Assembly: GCA_963989385.1 (NCBI GenBank)
Contig: OZ022512.1
Coordinates: 25,441,899 to 25,505,898, forward strand
Source of the DNA: Ctena decussata
Taxonomy: Eukaryota > Mollusca > Bivalvia > Lucinida > Lucinidae
Direction of reading: 5' to 3'
DNA length: 64,000 bases
The notes beneath the pieces are model-generated. The model was given only the letters and a program-made list of their open reading frames with translations, did not search any database and was not told the origin of the DNA. A program made the position numbers and the translations under genes. Shown in pieces: positions 49,501 to 62,800 of the stretch (within the stretch, counting starts at the first letter, position 1; every line of letters begins with the position of its first letter).

Positions 49501-50836
49501 GTATAGTCATTAGTTTTCGTGACTTTTTTTGGATTGTGGAATACACAGTGTAGTCATTAGTTTTCGTGTCTATTTACGATTCCTATGACGTCATCGGCCT
49601 TCCGGACCGATTTGGATTTCAAAATTGCTGTAGCCCTGACGCTGTCAGGGACCACAACTCTGCCATTTTCATTTTTGACTCTTGTCTTAATGGGGGTCGA
49701 CTCAAAAAGCTTTTAAAGTGTACAATCCTTTTTAGCTCGCCTGAACGAAAGTTCAGGAAGAGCTATTGTTGTCACCCCGGCGTCGGCGTCCGCGTCCGCG
49801 TCTGTAGCCCTGACGCTGTCAGGGACCACAACTCTGCCATTTTCATTTTTGACTCTTGTCTTAATGGGGGTCGACTCAAAAAGCTTTTAAAGTGTACAAT
49901 CCTTTTTAGCTCGCCTGAACGAAAGTTCAGGAAGAGCTATTGTTGTCACCCCGGCGTCGGCGTCAGCGTCCGCGTCCGCGTCTGCGTCCGCGTCAGCGTC
50001 GGCGTCCGGATTGGATGTTTTGGTTAAAGTTTTTTAAAGACCTATATCTCCTTAACCCATGGATGGATTCTTTTGATACTTGCACTGTAGGTAGATATTG
50101 GTCCAAAGTTTAACAGGGTACCACCCCCACCCGACTCCATGACCTTGATGTCAAGGTCATGGACTTAGAAAATTGGGTGTATTTTTGGACTGGATGTTTT
50201 GGTTAAAGTTTTATAAAGCCCAATATCTCCTTAACCCATGGATGGATTCCTTTGATACTTGCACTGTAGTTAGATATTGGTCTATAGTTTTCCAAGGTAC
50301 TACCCCCACCCCCCTCAGTGACCTTGATGCCAAGGTCATGGACTTAGAAAATTGTCTTTTTATTGATTGGATGTTTTGGTTAAAGTCTTTTAAAGACACA
50401 TATCTCCTGAACCCAGTGATGAATTCTTTTTATATTTGCACTTAAGTTAGATATTAGTCCAAAGTTTTGCCGAGTACTACCCCAACCCCGCTCAGTGACC
50501 TAGATGTCAAGGTCACAGACTTTGGAAATTTGTTCTTTATTAAAGTTTTCTAATTGCATACTGATTTTTAATGCTTGGCAGAGATTTAGTTTACACTTGA
50601 ACTGATGTTAGACACTTTTTTGAGTTTTTACAAAACACTATATACTTACCCCACTGGATGACCTTGAAGTCAAGGTCATCGACTTAGAATTTTGTCTTAA
50701 AGATTTTGGTTAAAGTTTTATATTTATGAAGACATAATTTCACAGTGCCATGATGGACTCAGGTGATACTAATACTTGGACTGATGTTAGATAATGGTTC
50801 AAGGTTTTGTTACATCCTAGTCTCCCCCCCCCCCCC

Positions 50837-50870
<34 letters not shown>

Positions 50871-53800
50871 CACACACACACACACACACACACACACCGC
50901 TTAGTTCTTTGATTTCAAGCTCATGGACTTTGAAATTTCATGTGGATTTTTTTATTTTAATTTTATTTTAAGACTTATTTCTTAGATAGCTTTTGTTTAT
51001 AAATGTGTTGTCATTATGGACATGCTTGCCTGAAGTTTTATGCATAGAAGTCCACACCTCCAAAGCGACTGTGTGATGGGCAAGCACCTTTCAGGCGAGC
51101 TATGCTGTCAGGCGACAGCTCTTGTTGAAAGAGTTTTGTCATTCAAAGAAACAAAGAGGAAACATCACAAAAGTTGTTTCCCTTTATCAAAATGGCAGAG
51201 TAAGATGGAGGTGATTCATTTCATTTTGAAATTGGACATGTCCATTTGTGCAATGAGGGGATGGTTTATACCACTGTTACCAGACAGTGCTAAATAATGT
51301 GGACAGTGATTACACTGCTGTTACACTGCTCTTTAAGAGCAGTCTGCTCTGGGGCAGCAGTATTAAGCTTTTTGTGCTATTATACCACCCTTACCAGAAA
51401 ATACCAACTTAAGCACGAAATATTGCGCAGTGAGCAAGGTCTACACTGATAAGGGTGGTATAAAATAGTTATACCATAGTTTGTCCGCCTGTACGAGGAG
51501 ATAATCCACGAGCCTTTGCGAGTGGATTATCTCCTCGTTCAGGCGGACAAACCATGGTATAACTATTACTTATTGTCTTGCCTGTGATTAGTATTACTTT
51601 TCTGGTGACAGCAGAGTAAACTTTTTATGTTGAGTTTCTGGTTTAGCTGTGTTATGTGAAAATGCACACACAGGTGAGACACTGCCTTGCACTGAATCTT
51701 TTTACATGTACACGTATAATATCAATTAAGAACTTTGGATAAGACATTTTCATGAGTTATGAGGCATTCTAGATGACTGCAAATCATGCTTAAAATTCTT
51801 GTACAAAATCATTATCAGATGAGGCTACTTTGTATTTTATCATGCATCTGCTGCAAAATTCACCTGATAACAGGGGTATGATAACATGATGTGATATCAT
51901 GTCACATTAGAACCGCGCTTGCGCCAATGTTATCAGGCGATGCCTTTAAAAGCGATCTCTGAAAACGATTGGCTACACACTGGCGTTGGCCGTGATAAGA
52001 GCATTGGATTGGTTAAATGACGTCACCGACTTGCATCACAACGCATTCGCGACGTCAGCAAGTTCGAACAAAGCTGCGTTTGCTTCTCACTTGTTTGCCG
52101 CTCTTTATGTAGTAAAATCTTCTAATGATGCATGATAAATAGAAAACCACGTAAGTGTCTTTTGATATCAAGTTTATCAGGCTCGACCAGAAACACGTCG
52201 GACTGGCTCGCAAGCCTCGCCATTCCTACGCTGTTTCTGGTCTCGCCTGATAAACTTGATATCAAAAGACACTAACATGGTATTCTCTATTTAGTCTAAA
52301 TGGGAGCCATGACATGATCATGTTATATCCAAATTAGCATTGTAAGGAGTGCTGTTATAAAGAGCCTGTAGTGTATATCATGCCTGACAATCAGTCTCAT
52401 GCGGAACCGGCGGTTAAGCAAAGCAATCCGTTAGATCGCTTTCCGGTGACGTAGAAGAGGAGCAGAAAAAGGTAAACAAACGATAATCATTCGTGTAAGA
52501 AGACGATTAATTTTCTTAGAAAATGTGCTCTTTAAAATATGAGAATGCTATTTTGTTGGTAACACATTGTTTTCTTTATATGCCGAAGGATTTGCTGAAG
52601 CGTTGTCTTGTTTTTGTCGTTTTTATTCCCTCCTCCGAAACACCTGTTCGGACTGGATTATACATGAGGTAATCAACACACTTATCCGCTAAATCTGACA
52701 TTTGTGTACATATGATCTGCAATTTAGACGGTGCGCAGATATTTTAAACAGAAAGTGAGGTATGTAATACCTTTACATTTTGCTAGAACTAAGAATTCTT
52801 TTGAAATGAATGCATAATTGATCTCGAAAGTTTGGTTCCGCATGTAATCATTAAAAATCAGAAGAAAATAATTTCACAGATAATTTTATTTTCAACCTGT
52901 AATATGTGCAGTAAAACTGTGCCAGAATAATTCTGGAGTTTCTAAAGTTGACAAATGCAGGTCTGACAGATAATATTTGCTTGAAACCAGACTGCAAGAG
53001 AAATCACGGAACACAGCTTTGAGCCATTATATTTTGAACATTATGCATTGATTACGTCGTTGGAATATCAAATGACTCCATATACTATCTATTTAGCTTA
53101 TTTCAACACATTTGGTTTTCCTATCCTTAAGGGAAAGTCCTCATGTCAATTTTTCCTGGTTACGCATGCGATAGCTAGGTTCAGCATTAGATTTCTTTCA
53201 AACTTCACAATTTCTTTTGCTTAAACTAAGCTATAAACGTCTCAAGCTATACATTTCACAATTTCTTTTGTTGCTTAAACTAAGCTATAAACGTCTCAAG
53301 CTATACATGGATCACTATTTAATTAGTTACGCCGATACTGTTTCTTCTGATTTGTCTTCTGATAAAAATAACCCCCGAAAATACTCATATGTCCTGCTTC
53401 AGTATCGTAATAATGGTATTAGGTTAGTACTGAAGTAATTCCTCATTATGTTATGTTTACATGTACTTTGAGTGAATAAAGTTACTGTCTGTCTGTCTGG
53501 TAATTTACTGACTGTTCTTTATTGATTGACGTTTTATTTCCTGCTCGACAATATTAATTCTTAGAAAAGTTATGATCAGTTTATTTAAGTTTCAGTCGCA
53601 GTAAGTCTTTACTGTTTCGTACAAAAATGTACTTTCGGGCAAATATAGTTTATTCGATTCCGTCAATGATATTGATAGTTTATCATGGATCAAAACATTT
53701 GTATTATTCTGTATCATACTGTATTATATTTTGAGGGTCTCATGGAAGATTAGCTTTGTTATTTGCTAAATGTTGTCACCCTCGGTAAATAAAGACTTAC

Positions 53801-56800
53801 TTACTTACTTACTAAAACGATGGAAAACTAACTAAAGATATGACGTACACGTACTGAATGACATTTCGGTTTCTGTATGTAGTCGTCTTGCTGAAACCCT
53901 CATCCACGTAAATTACGTGAAATTATGGACGGGTATCCAATGAATAAGATTTTTGATCATATTAAATAATGCAGTCAAACTTCAATTGTTCGAACTCTGA
54001 TGACTCGTCAACCCTGCCTGACTAGAACTCTTCCTGAGTCCATAGAGGTTACTTTAAGTAGAAACTAAGTGGATGGCTAGAACTGCCCCTGGCTTGAACT
54101 AATTTTCATGGTCCCAAGCCTGTTAGAGCCATTAAAGTTCATTGAAGAGAAAAAACTGTCATTTTTATACTGATTGGAGAAAAATAAGAGCTGAGAAAAG
54201 TATTGATATAGAAAAGGTACACAAATAAAAGACAAGTATGGGCAAATTTTCTCCTGATATAGAAATTCACACGTCAGATTCAATTTAAAAGGACATAATC
54301 AAACAAACGGTAAAGAATTAGGTTTTACGGCTCTTTGAGACAGTATTTCAGTCAATATCGAAACTTAGGAGAAAGTCTGAGATTAGCCCTGAACCCCACG
54401 ATCGCGCAAACTGTCAGTTTTAAGGGGTAGCCTGTCAGGAAACCCTACTTATTGAGGCTGTCATATGCAGAAGGGAATCTGCTTTTTACCAGAGCAAGGT
54501 TTTGCCCACATCGCTGGTTTGTAGTTTGCAAACACTGAAAATACGTTAAAATTTTAAGATATATATTTTTTTCAATACCATCTTTTTAAGTGGCACCATT
54601 ACCTAGTTGATCTGATTTTATGAAAGTAGACCTCATTCATCTAAACTTTTTTCTGTTGATATATGTTCAGCAATAACATCGGGCCTCAGACAAGCAGTCA
54701 CTTTCCATCTCTAAAGCATATAACTGGGGCTGATATCTTGTATTCTTTTTTATGTGTCTTGGTTGGGTTCCTGTTGATTCTGTTAGCTCCAAGTATGGAC
54801 GTCGATGAACGTTCCAGAACGGCAGCACACACCTTGCTGCAGCTGAGTGAAAATATCAGTCAAATCTATCAGAGTTTGTGGCTTCTGAGGTATGGGTACC
54901 CGCATGTTTAGGGTCCCATGAATAACTTAAGTGGCTATTATAGATATACTGAGACCAAGACCATCTTACTTGACCAAAATTATCTGGCGTATGTTTAGAA
55001 GTATTTAAACGTGCTATTAAATTCAAGCGCACAATTCCTTTTGAGCAGAATATAATTGTACCCATGTCAGTTTCAATACTATAACCGCCGATAAATATTC
55101 GTTGAGGGCTAGCATTTTCTTGAAAGAAAATTTTCAACGGGGTTATATAAGTGAATCTTGCTGCATCGATAAGATTTCACAGAAAGTCTGCAAATGCACA
55201 CACAGGGCTGATTTATCTGTGCAGGACTATTTGCTTCTTTCGGTACTGAACTTGGAGGACAAATGCAATATACCAAACACCACTGAAAACTGTTCATATC
55301 ACTTGGTCTCAACATACAATTGTAAACAACTAATAGCATGACATTCTCCAAATTTTCGCAATACCTTTCCTTGAATGAATGGTTGACGCGTCGTTAAACT
55401 TTAAATCATCATCATCATCATCCTTGAATGACTGAAATACTGCTGAAAAACGTAAAATCGCAAGTCATCCATCCGCCAGTTAAATTTTAGGCCCTTCTAA
55501 ACTTTTAAGAGTGACTAGTGTCATAAACAATTTTATTCAAAGAAAAACATGTCTTTCTGGCAACATGGCCGGGTCAAACAAAACTAGATTATCTGCCAGA
55601 GAAGATCCTTAGAGTTGTAGGTTTAATGATACAACAGCTTTTCGTGCTAATCGAGCTGACCAAACTGTGCGAAGTCGCAGGTTGATCGATGTTTTCGTGG
55701 TTCATATAATGGTCAGGCTGCCTCGCAGCTAAATTAGGCTCCCAAGCTCATTTCATATTCCATACATTCCAATGCTCAACCGAACATTCTCATGCGCAAC
55801 CACAAAATTTTTGATAGGAGCTTCCCATTCAAATGCAAAACATAAAAATTTTGAGAAATCATGTTAATTATTCAAATGTAATGTTAGAACATTTAAATCA
55901 GCATGCAGTTAAAACCACTGAAACAGTAAACACCAAATACTTTAGGGAATGTGATTAACTTTGTTCTGTTTTTTTGTTTTTTTTTGTTAAAACATAATCT
56001 CCAACTGCATAGATCCTACAAGTCTCAGCCTAAATCTAACAAATGTTGAAAAAAACATCCAGCATAAAATTTATTTCATTAAAACAGACTAAAGTAAGCA
56101 GATTGATGTTGACATATTTTCTTCTATTTTTTAATGATTAAATGCTGAACCAAAACATTTCGCCCCTTTCGACAATGATTTCAGAACAATGCTTGATACC
56201 TGGTCACTGAAACATCATTGTTGATGACAGATAATAATTATTACATTGATATGCAATGATGAATTCGGATGCTTTTTGCTCGATTTTGAGATCGAGCAGA
56301 AAATGTTGTTATTTTATCTCCTGTTTTGTCTGACCTTGATCGTGTTGAACAGACATTTCGGAGGAGGGAACAAATATCAAGAAAACCGCGGAACCTATTA
56401 TAGCATTATTTGGTGTGTTGAAGTAGCAATGTTTAAGTAACAAAATAGCATTCTTAGATTTTGGATATCTCCCGTATCATTCTAAAATAACATTCTAAAA
56501 TCTGACTGAGTAGATATTGTTTACCTTTTTCTGCTCCTCTTTTACATCACCGGAAAGCGATCTAACGGATTGCTTTGCTTAACCGCCGGTTCCGCAGTAG
56601 ACTGATTGGCAGGCGTGGTATATGAGATCAGTTAGATGACCAGTTTCTCTCTCTTTTGTAGATTACATGTAAATTTGTCACAACTTAGTCTGAGTTCTTG
56701 TCCATTGATAACAGATGGTGGCTTACAGTGTCTTCACAGTAAGTGAAATTACCATATTTTGTTCTTGTCTGTTTATAACAGATGGTGGGTTGCAGTGTCT

Positions 56801-59800
56801 TCACAGTAAGTGAAACTAGTATTTATTTGGCCATTAAAAAGTGTTTTTACATCTCTAGAATATTAATGGCCCCAGATATCTTAATCAGTCCCATGAAATT
56901 TTATTATGAGATGAGGTTTTCCCTCCCAAAACAATCCCAAAAATCTGGATCCAGCTTATGACAGATCTAGATTTTTTGCATTGTTATGGAAGGGGAAAAA
57001 GCCTGTTTTATAACCAAAAAAATACCATAAACAAAACACAATTAAGAACTAATTTCACATATTTTAGTTTTCTGTATCAGTGTTCAGTTTTATCTTTTTT
57101 ACTAGGGAATAAAAAATAAAATTTTGTAGAGAGTAAACATCAGGAACACAACAAGTATGGAGAAATAAATATGTATTTGTTGTATTGATGCCTAATACTG
57201 TATTGAGATAATTTAACTTTGTCCAGAGCTCAAGATTAATTCAGGCTTTGAGGGTAAGTCCGAGAATTCTATAATAACTGCTGTAACCTTGTTTTAAAAC
57301 TGCCTGAGAATGGGGAAAAAAATCAAGAATTTTGCAAAACCTTGCTCATCTGGAAGCTTTGTCTAAACATATATATTGTACATGCAAGGCTTCCTGTTCT
57401 TTCAGCCCTAAGAAAATTGAAGAAGTTAAACCTCAGCTGCTGTAGACAGATAACAAACAAGTTATTTCCTGTTTTAAATGGTAAGTATTGTAGACATGCG
57501 TTAAATGTTTGATTTGGATGGTTTGTGAAATAATTGAATTTTCATAAAGAATCAGGGAAAAGTGGGACTTATAGGTAGTTTGATATTACATGTATTACCA
57601 GTCACTGAATTTTATTTTAGACTTGGAGAGGTATCCAATAGCATTTTATCTCATCTTCGACTAGCAGATATTTCGTTTCCGCCAGCATCAGCCTCAGCAG
57701 CATAAACTTTTGTTTATGACTGCCTGTGCATATATGGAGATTTGCAAGCTTATCTAAGTCTTTTGTTTGCCAGTCATTTTGTTTAGATAGATTTTTATTC
57801 AGACCAAAGAATATAGCTGTTCACATAATTTTTACTGCAAACACATAAATCCAGTTTACACTAGAGAAGTTTTGTAATACTTACATCACTTTTATAGGTA
57901 TGCCAAAACTTGCAGCACTAAATCTAGAAGGAACAGGTGTGAATGATACAGGTGTCATAGAGTATCTCGACACACAACCACAGTGTTTACAGCATCTAAA
58001 CCTCAATAGAACAGAAGTTACGCAAGCTGTCATATCACATCTGACTGGTTAGTATGCCTACATACACATATAATTTCAATCGTAATGAATCAGAGGCCTT
58101 ATAGATAGATGCTATTAATGAATTATGAACATGTCTTACAGAGACTTCTTCACTGACAAGGATGTGCACAACCAGGTACAATAACCTAAGAGCCTGCCTA
58201 AATATTGGTTGGTTGGTTGTTTTGGATTCAACGGCCCTTTGAGACAGTATTTCAGTCTATATTGGGCAGTGCCTGTCTAAAAGTTTTCATATGAGTACCT
58301 GGCAAGCAAAAGGATTTCAGCGCAGCCATCCACATACAAATCTGACATTTTTTTATGGTCCACTGATCCATAATATCTCTCCATATTTACATGGGCTATT
58401 ATTATAATACTTTGGTTACTCAGCATAAGGAGGAGACAACTCACTCAGGCTATCAACCTATAACCTTGACAGACACATTTTACATTCACTGGCTTTTACT
58501 ACATGGTTGAGTGTTGTGAAACTTGTGACCATGGGAATCACACTCCCCTGACATGCTCTGTTCTCTTCTGACGACTCGTGTTGTCATATGACTATCTCCT
58601 GAAGGGCAGAATATATCTATACCAAAATAGTGCAGATAAATCTTTGGCTGGGGGGGGGAAGAAGGGTTTACATTTTGGTGACCTTGGCCCCATTTGCAAG
58701 GTCAGTGCAGATCTCTTGCTTGCACCATGTCTCCTGAAGGGATAGATTGATTAGACAAAGGTTTCATAGGTACATTATTAAGACATGGAGAAAAAATCTT
58801 ATAAATGGCATTTCATCTGCCATACTGGTGCATTAGCTGATTTACCTTGATAAGATCTGTTTACTTATTGCTGAATCATTTCTTTTTCAGGTATAACAAC
58901 ATTGAAGTCTCTTTCTTTAGAAGACACAAAGGTATTTGTTTTATGAGCTTTACTAGATTTCCATTTTTAACATGTTCCTATGCCTGAAAAGTCGGGGAAA
59001 CTCCAGAATTGTCAGTGATTCAAACAAAAACTCTGTCAAGTGCCACTATTTTGAAAACCTTATCAGCTGGTATTTGATATGCTGAATTTACGTCATAAAT
59101 AGCATTGTACATGCACTTCCTTTAGTCCACTCAAGACAAATTTTGTTCTTTGATCTGAATTTCCATTAGAATTTTCAAAATTGCTGATTTGTTAAGGAAA
59201 AAGATGAAAATACTTTGTTGGAAGAGAATGCCGCATATGGATACAATGTCAACAGGATTTTTGGATGTGTAAATTCTTCTCTGCGGATGCTGTCAGCCAA
59301 TCATTCATTAGGACCTTGTGCTAAAGAGAAGCTGTTGGAATACTCAGTTCGGAGCCACACCCAGAATGTCACTCAAAATTAACATGATTGCGTACACCAG
59401 TGCAACAACTACTTAGCACATGACATAGTCTCACAAACAAAATCGCATGTGTTTATATCCCACATAAGTCTGTGATTTTACCTTACAGTTAATGGAGGGA
59501 TGTATACCTGTTTAAAGTAGGCATGGTTTTCAGAACTGTGAATTATAAAGTCATAAATGCTACTTAAGTGTTGTATACCCTTGACATCTTCTCATTTCTT
59601 ACTTTCTTTAAAAAAAAAATTCTCCATTTTCAGGTAGCAAGTTTAACAGGAGTTCAGGAACTTAAACAGTTAGAGTCATTAAATGTGGCTCGTACGTTAA
59701 TTGTCACAGAATCATTACTGTGTTTAGTGAACCATCCTTCCCTAGTGTCGCTAAATATAGCAAACACAGATAATGTTAACGGTGATCAAGCACTGCAAAA

Positions 59801-62800
59801 CTTGACAGGTAATAAATCTTTTTAACTTGATTTGAATAGGCCGGGCCGCATAGCGCAATCGGTAGGGCACCTGACTCATAAGTCAGAGGTCCTGGGTTCA
59901 AAACCAGGTCTGGCCACATACTTTCATTTCTCTTTCCGCTGATTCAAGAAGGGCAGTTGTCAGTTACTGGCATAAGCATATGCACTTAGTACTGGTTTAC
60001 CGCTTAGGAGGTCTAAGCCTGCCCAGGAATAGTGTGGTTAGGTTAACTGACCGTCCCGACTTGACCATAGCTGTTTACCGTGGACGCTAAGCATCAAATC
60101 AATCAATCAATTGACTTGAATAGTCTGACAGTCTGACTAACATCATGATCTTGTCATTAGCTGTAAGATGTCAATGTCACAGCTGTCAGCTACATTTTTC
60201 CAGGGTTTTCTTTTTTTGCACCTAGTTTGGAAAATGTATTAAGCTATTTTTGATCTTTCATATGTTTTTTTTTTCCTTCACTTTAATGCATTAACAAAAC
60301 AGTGTAAACTGTTACAAAAGACCAGCATTTGCCACAAACCTTGCCTCAAATATAAAGGAACTTCAGCCTTTATCGGATAGTCATAACAAACAAAGCCTAA
60401 TAGTTGGAGTCAAAGCATACATGTTTATAAAGAATATGAAAATTCATGCTCAGTTTATCATTAAAAGCCCAACTTATCAGATGCTTGATATATGTAGGAT
60501 CATTGTTGATATGGGTCTACACGATTTGCTCGGAAACAATGTTTATGGTCATGATCTAAATTCATTTGTAACAATGTTTTCTTCCTATTTAGGTTTAAAT
60601 CTACAGTTATTGAATCTTCCATCCAGACATACAACAACCAGTCTAGGGATGCAGTACATATCAGGTGAGTGTTTAAGTATCATATTTAACATCTATGAGC
60701 TGCAACACAAGAAAACCAACAAAGTGGCATGTGCGCCCAGCAAAGACTCAGATCAACCTGGGCATCCCCCCAGTCTGATCAGTCTTCAGGGTAGGTAAGG
60801 GTCTAAGATACCGAAGACTCAGATCAGACTGGGTGATTGCCCAGGCTGATCTGAGTCTTCACTGGGTGCACATGCCACTTTGTTGGTTTTCTCGTGTTGC
60901 AGCTCAGATATGTGTACCGTAAAAATTTAAAAAATTGGGCCACCTAAAACAGTTACAGTACTTGTCCTAAAGATTGAGCTATGTGTTTTCACAATGCAGA
61001 GATGGGTCTGTAAGATGCAGATGGAATGGCAAACAGTGTAGATTCTGATCTGGGTATGCATTTACTTGAGGGCCTATCTGTCCCAGTATTTAGAATTATG
61101 TCCCCCCACCGAAGGTGAGGGGGGACATATTGTTTTCAGTGCGGATCCCGTCGGCGTGACAGATTCTTGTATGCGCGATATCTCTTGAACCAATGGATGG
61201 AATTTCACCAAACTTGCATGGATATATCATTGGGACAAGCTTATGAGCTGATTAGATTTTGGTGACCTTGACCTCATTTTCAAGGTCACAGGAGGACTTA
61301 GATGACAATTTCTTGTATGTGCGATATCTCTTGAACCAATGGATGGAATTTCACCAAACTTGCATGGATACATTATTGGGACAAGTGTAAGAGCTGATTA
61401 GATTTTGGTGACCTTGACCTCATTTTCAAGGTCACTGGATAACTAAGATGACAATTTCTTGTACCCAGTTTCTTGTATGCACAATATCTCTTGAACCAAT
61501 TGATGGAATTTCACCAAACTTGCATTGATATATCATTGGGACAAGTGTAAGAGCTGATTAGATTTTGGTGACCTTGACCTCATTTTCAAGGTCACTGGAG
61601 GACTTAGATGACAATTTCTTGTACCCACTACTTCTCCTGAACCAATGGATGGAATTTCACAAAACTTGCATGGATACCTTATAGGGACAAGATTTGGAGC
61701 TGATTAGATTTGGGTGACCTTGACCTCATTTTCAAGGTCACTGGAGGACTTGGATGACAATTTCATGTACCCACTATATCTCCTGAACCAATGGATGGAA
61801 TTTGCCAAACTTTCGTGGATACATGATTTGGACAAGTTTAAGAGCTGAACAAAATTTTGGTGACCTTGACCTCATTTTCAAGGTCACAGGAGGATTTAGA
61901 TATGTGAAAATTTCACTAAAATTGATGTGTCTCTTTAGCCTTTGGCTTGATTTCCACTTTACTTTCATAGATATACCTATGGGACAGTCTCAGGAGTGTA
62001 CTGTGTTTTGATGACCTTTACCCCATTTTCAAGGTCAAAAGCTATCTTACAAATGCGTATTTTTCTCTCTTAAAAAATGAGATATCTTGAACCAGTGGAT
62101 GGATATTCATCAGACTTGCATGAATGTATGGTTGTGACAGGTTTAAGACATGTTTAATAGTTGGTGACCTTGACCCATTTTTGAAGGACATAGTCTTCTA
62201 TGTAGGATATCTTTAGAACCAGCAGATGGATTTTGTCCAAACTTGCATAGATTTTTTCATTTGTACAGGCTATATTCATTAGAGGGGATGGGAAATGGGC
62301 TGGTGGGGGGACATCAGTTTTTCTCTGAAAAACATTTCTAGTTTTTATTGTAAACAGCTCTTCATTGTGGCAGAAGTTGTTTATCCTGCAAAGATATGAG
62401 CCGCGACACGAGAAAACCAACGATGTGGTTGTGCGCCCAGCGCAGACTCAGATCAACCTGGGCACCCGCCAAGTCTGTTCAGAGACTGCTCTAAGCTCTT
62501 AAAGGGTAGCTAAGGGTCTTAGCTACCTCCATGCGGACAGCGAAGGCTCTGATCAGACTGGGCAGATGTCCAGGCTGATCTGAGTCTGCGCTGGGCGCAC
62601 TACCACATTGTTGGTTTTGTCGTGTCGCGGCTCAATTATGATTTTGCTGTTGGCAAACAGAAAAGACTATGATCAGGCTGTTCTTTTATACTACATATTA
62701 AGGGTAAAATCCAGAAGTAGTACAAAGGTAGGATTTATTGATTAGCAGTTCCAACACTGTATACTAATTTGACAAAATGTGATTGGTCCAGAGCAAACGG

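Larger units (their letters stand above)
52373..56625. mobile_element. 4.25-kb element with long terminal inverted repeats
   Basis: The left terminal ~110 bp (GGAACCGGCGGTTAAGCAAA then GCAATCCGTTAGATCGCTTT) is inverted at 56520-56622 with few mismatches. Farther inward, diverged matches continue (GAATGCTATTTTGTT; TTCCCTCCTCCGAAA; TAATCATTAAAAATCAGAAG against TAATCATTAAAAAATAGAAG) for at least 500 bp per side. No transposase was recognised. The interior holds LINE-like 3' ends and a small tandem duplication. It lies between coding exons 11 and 12. Confidence 0.7.

Noticed and set aside
59840..59917. Functional tRNA-Met (CAT) gene
   Set aside because: The anticodon loop has six bases, a SINE body follows directly, and target duplications flank the whole unit.
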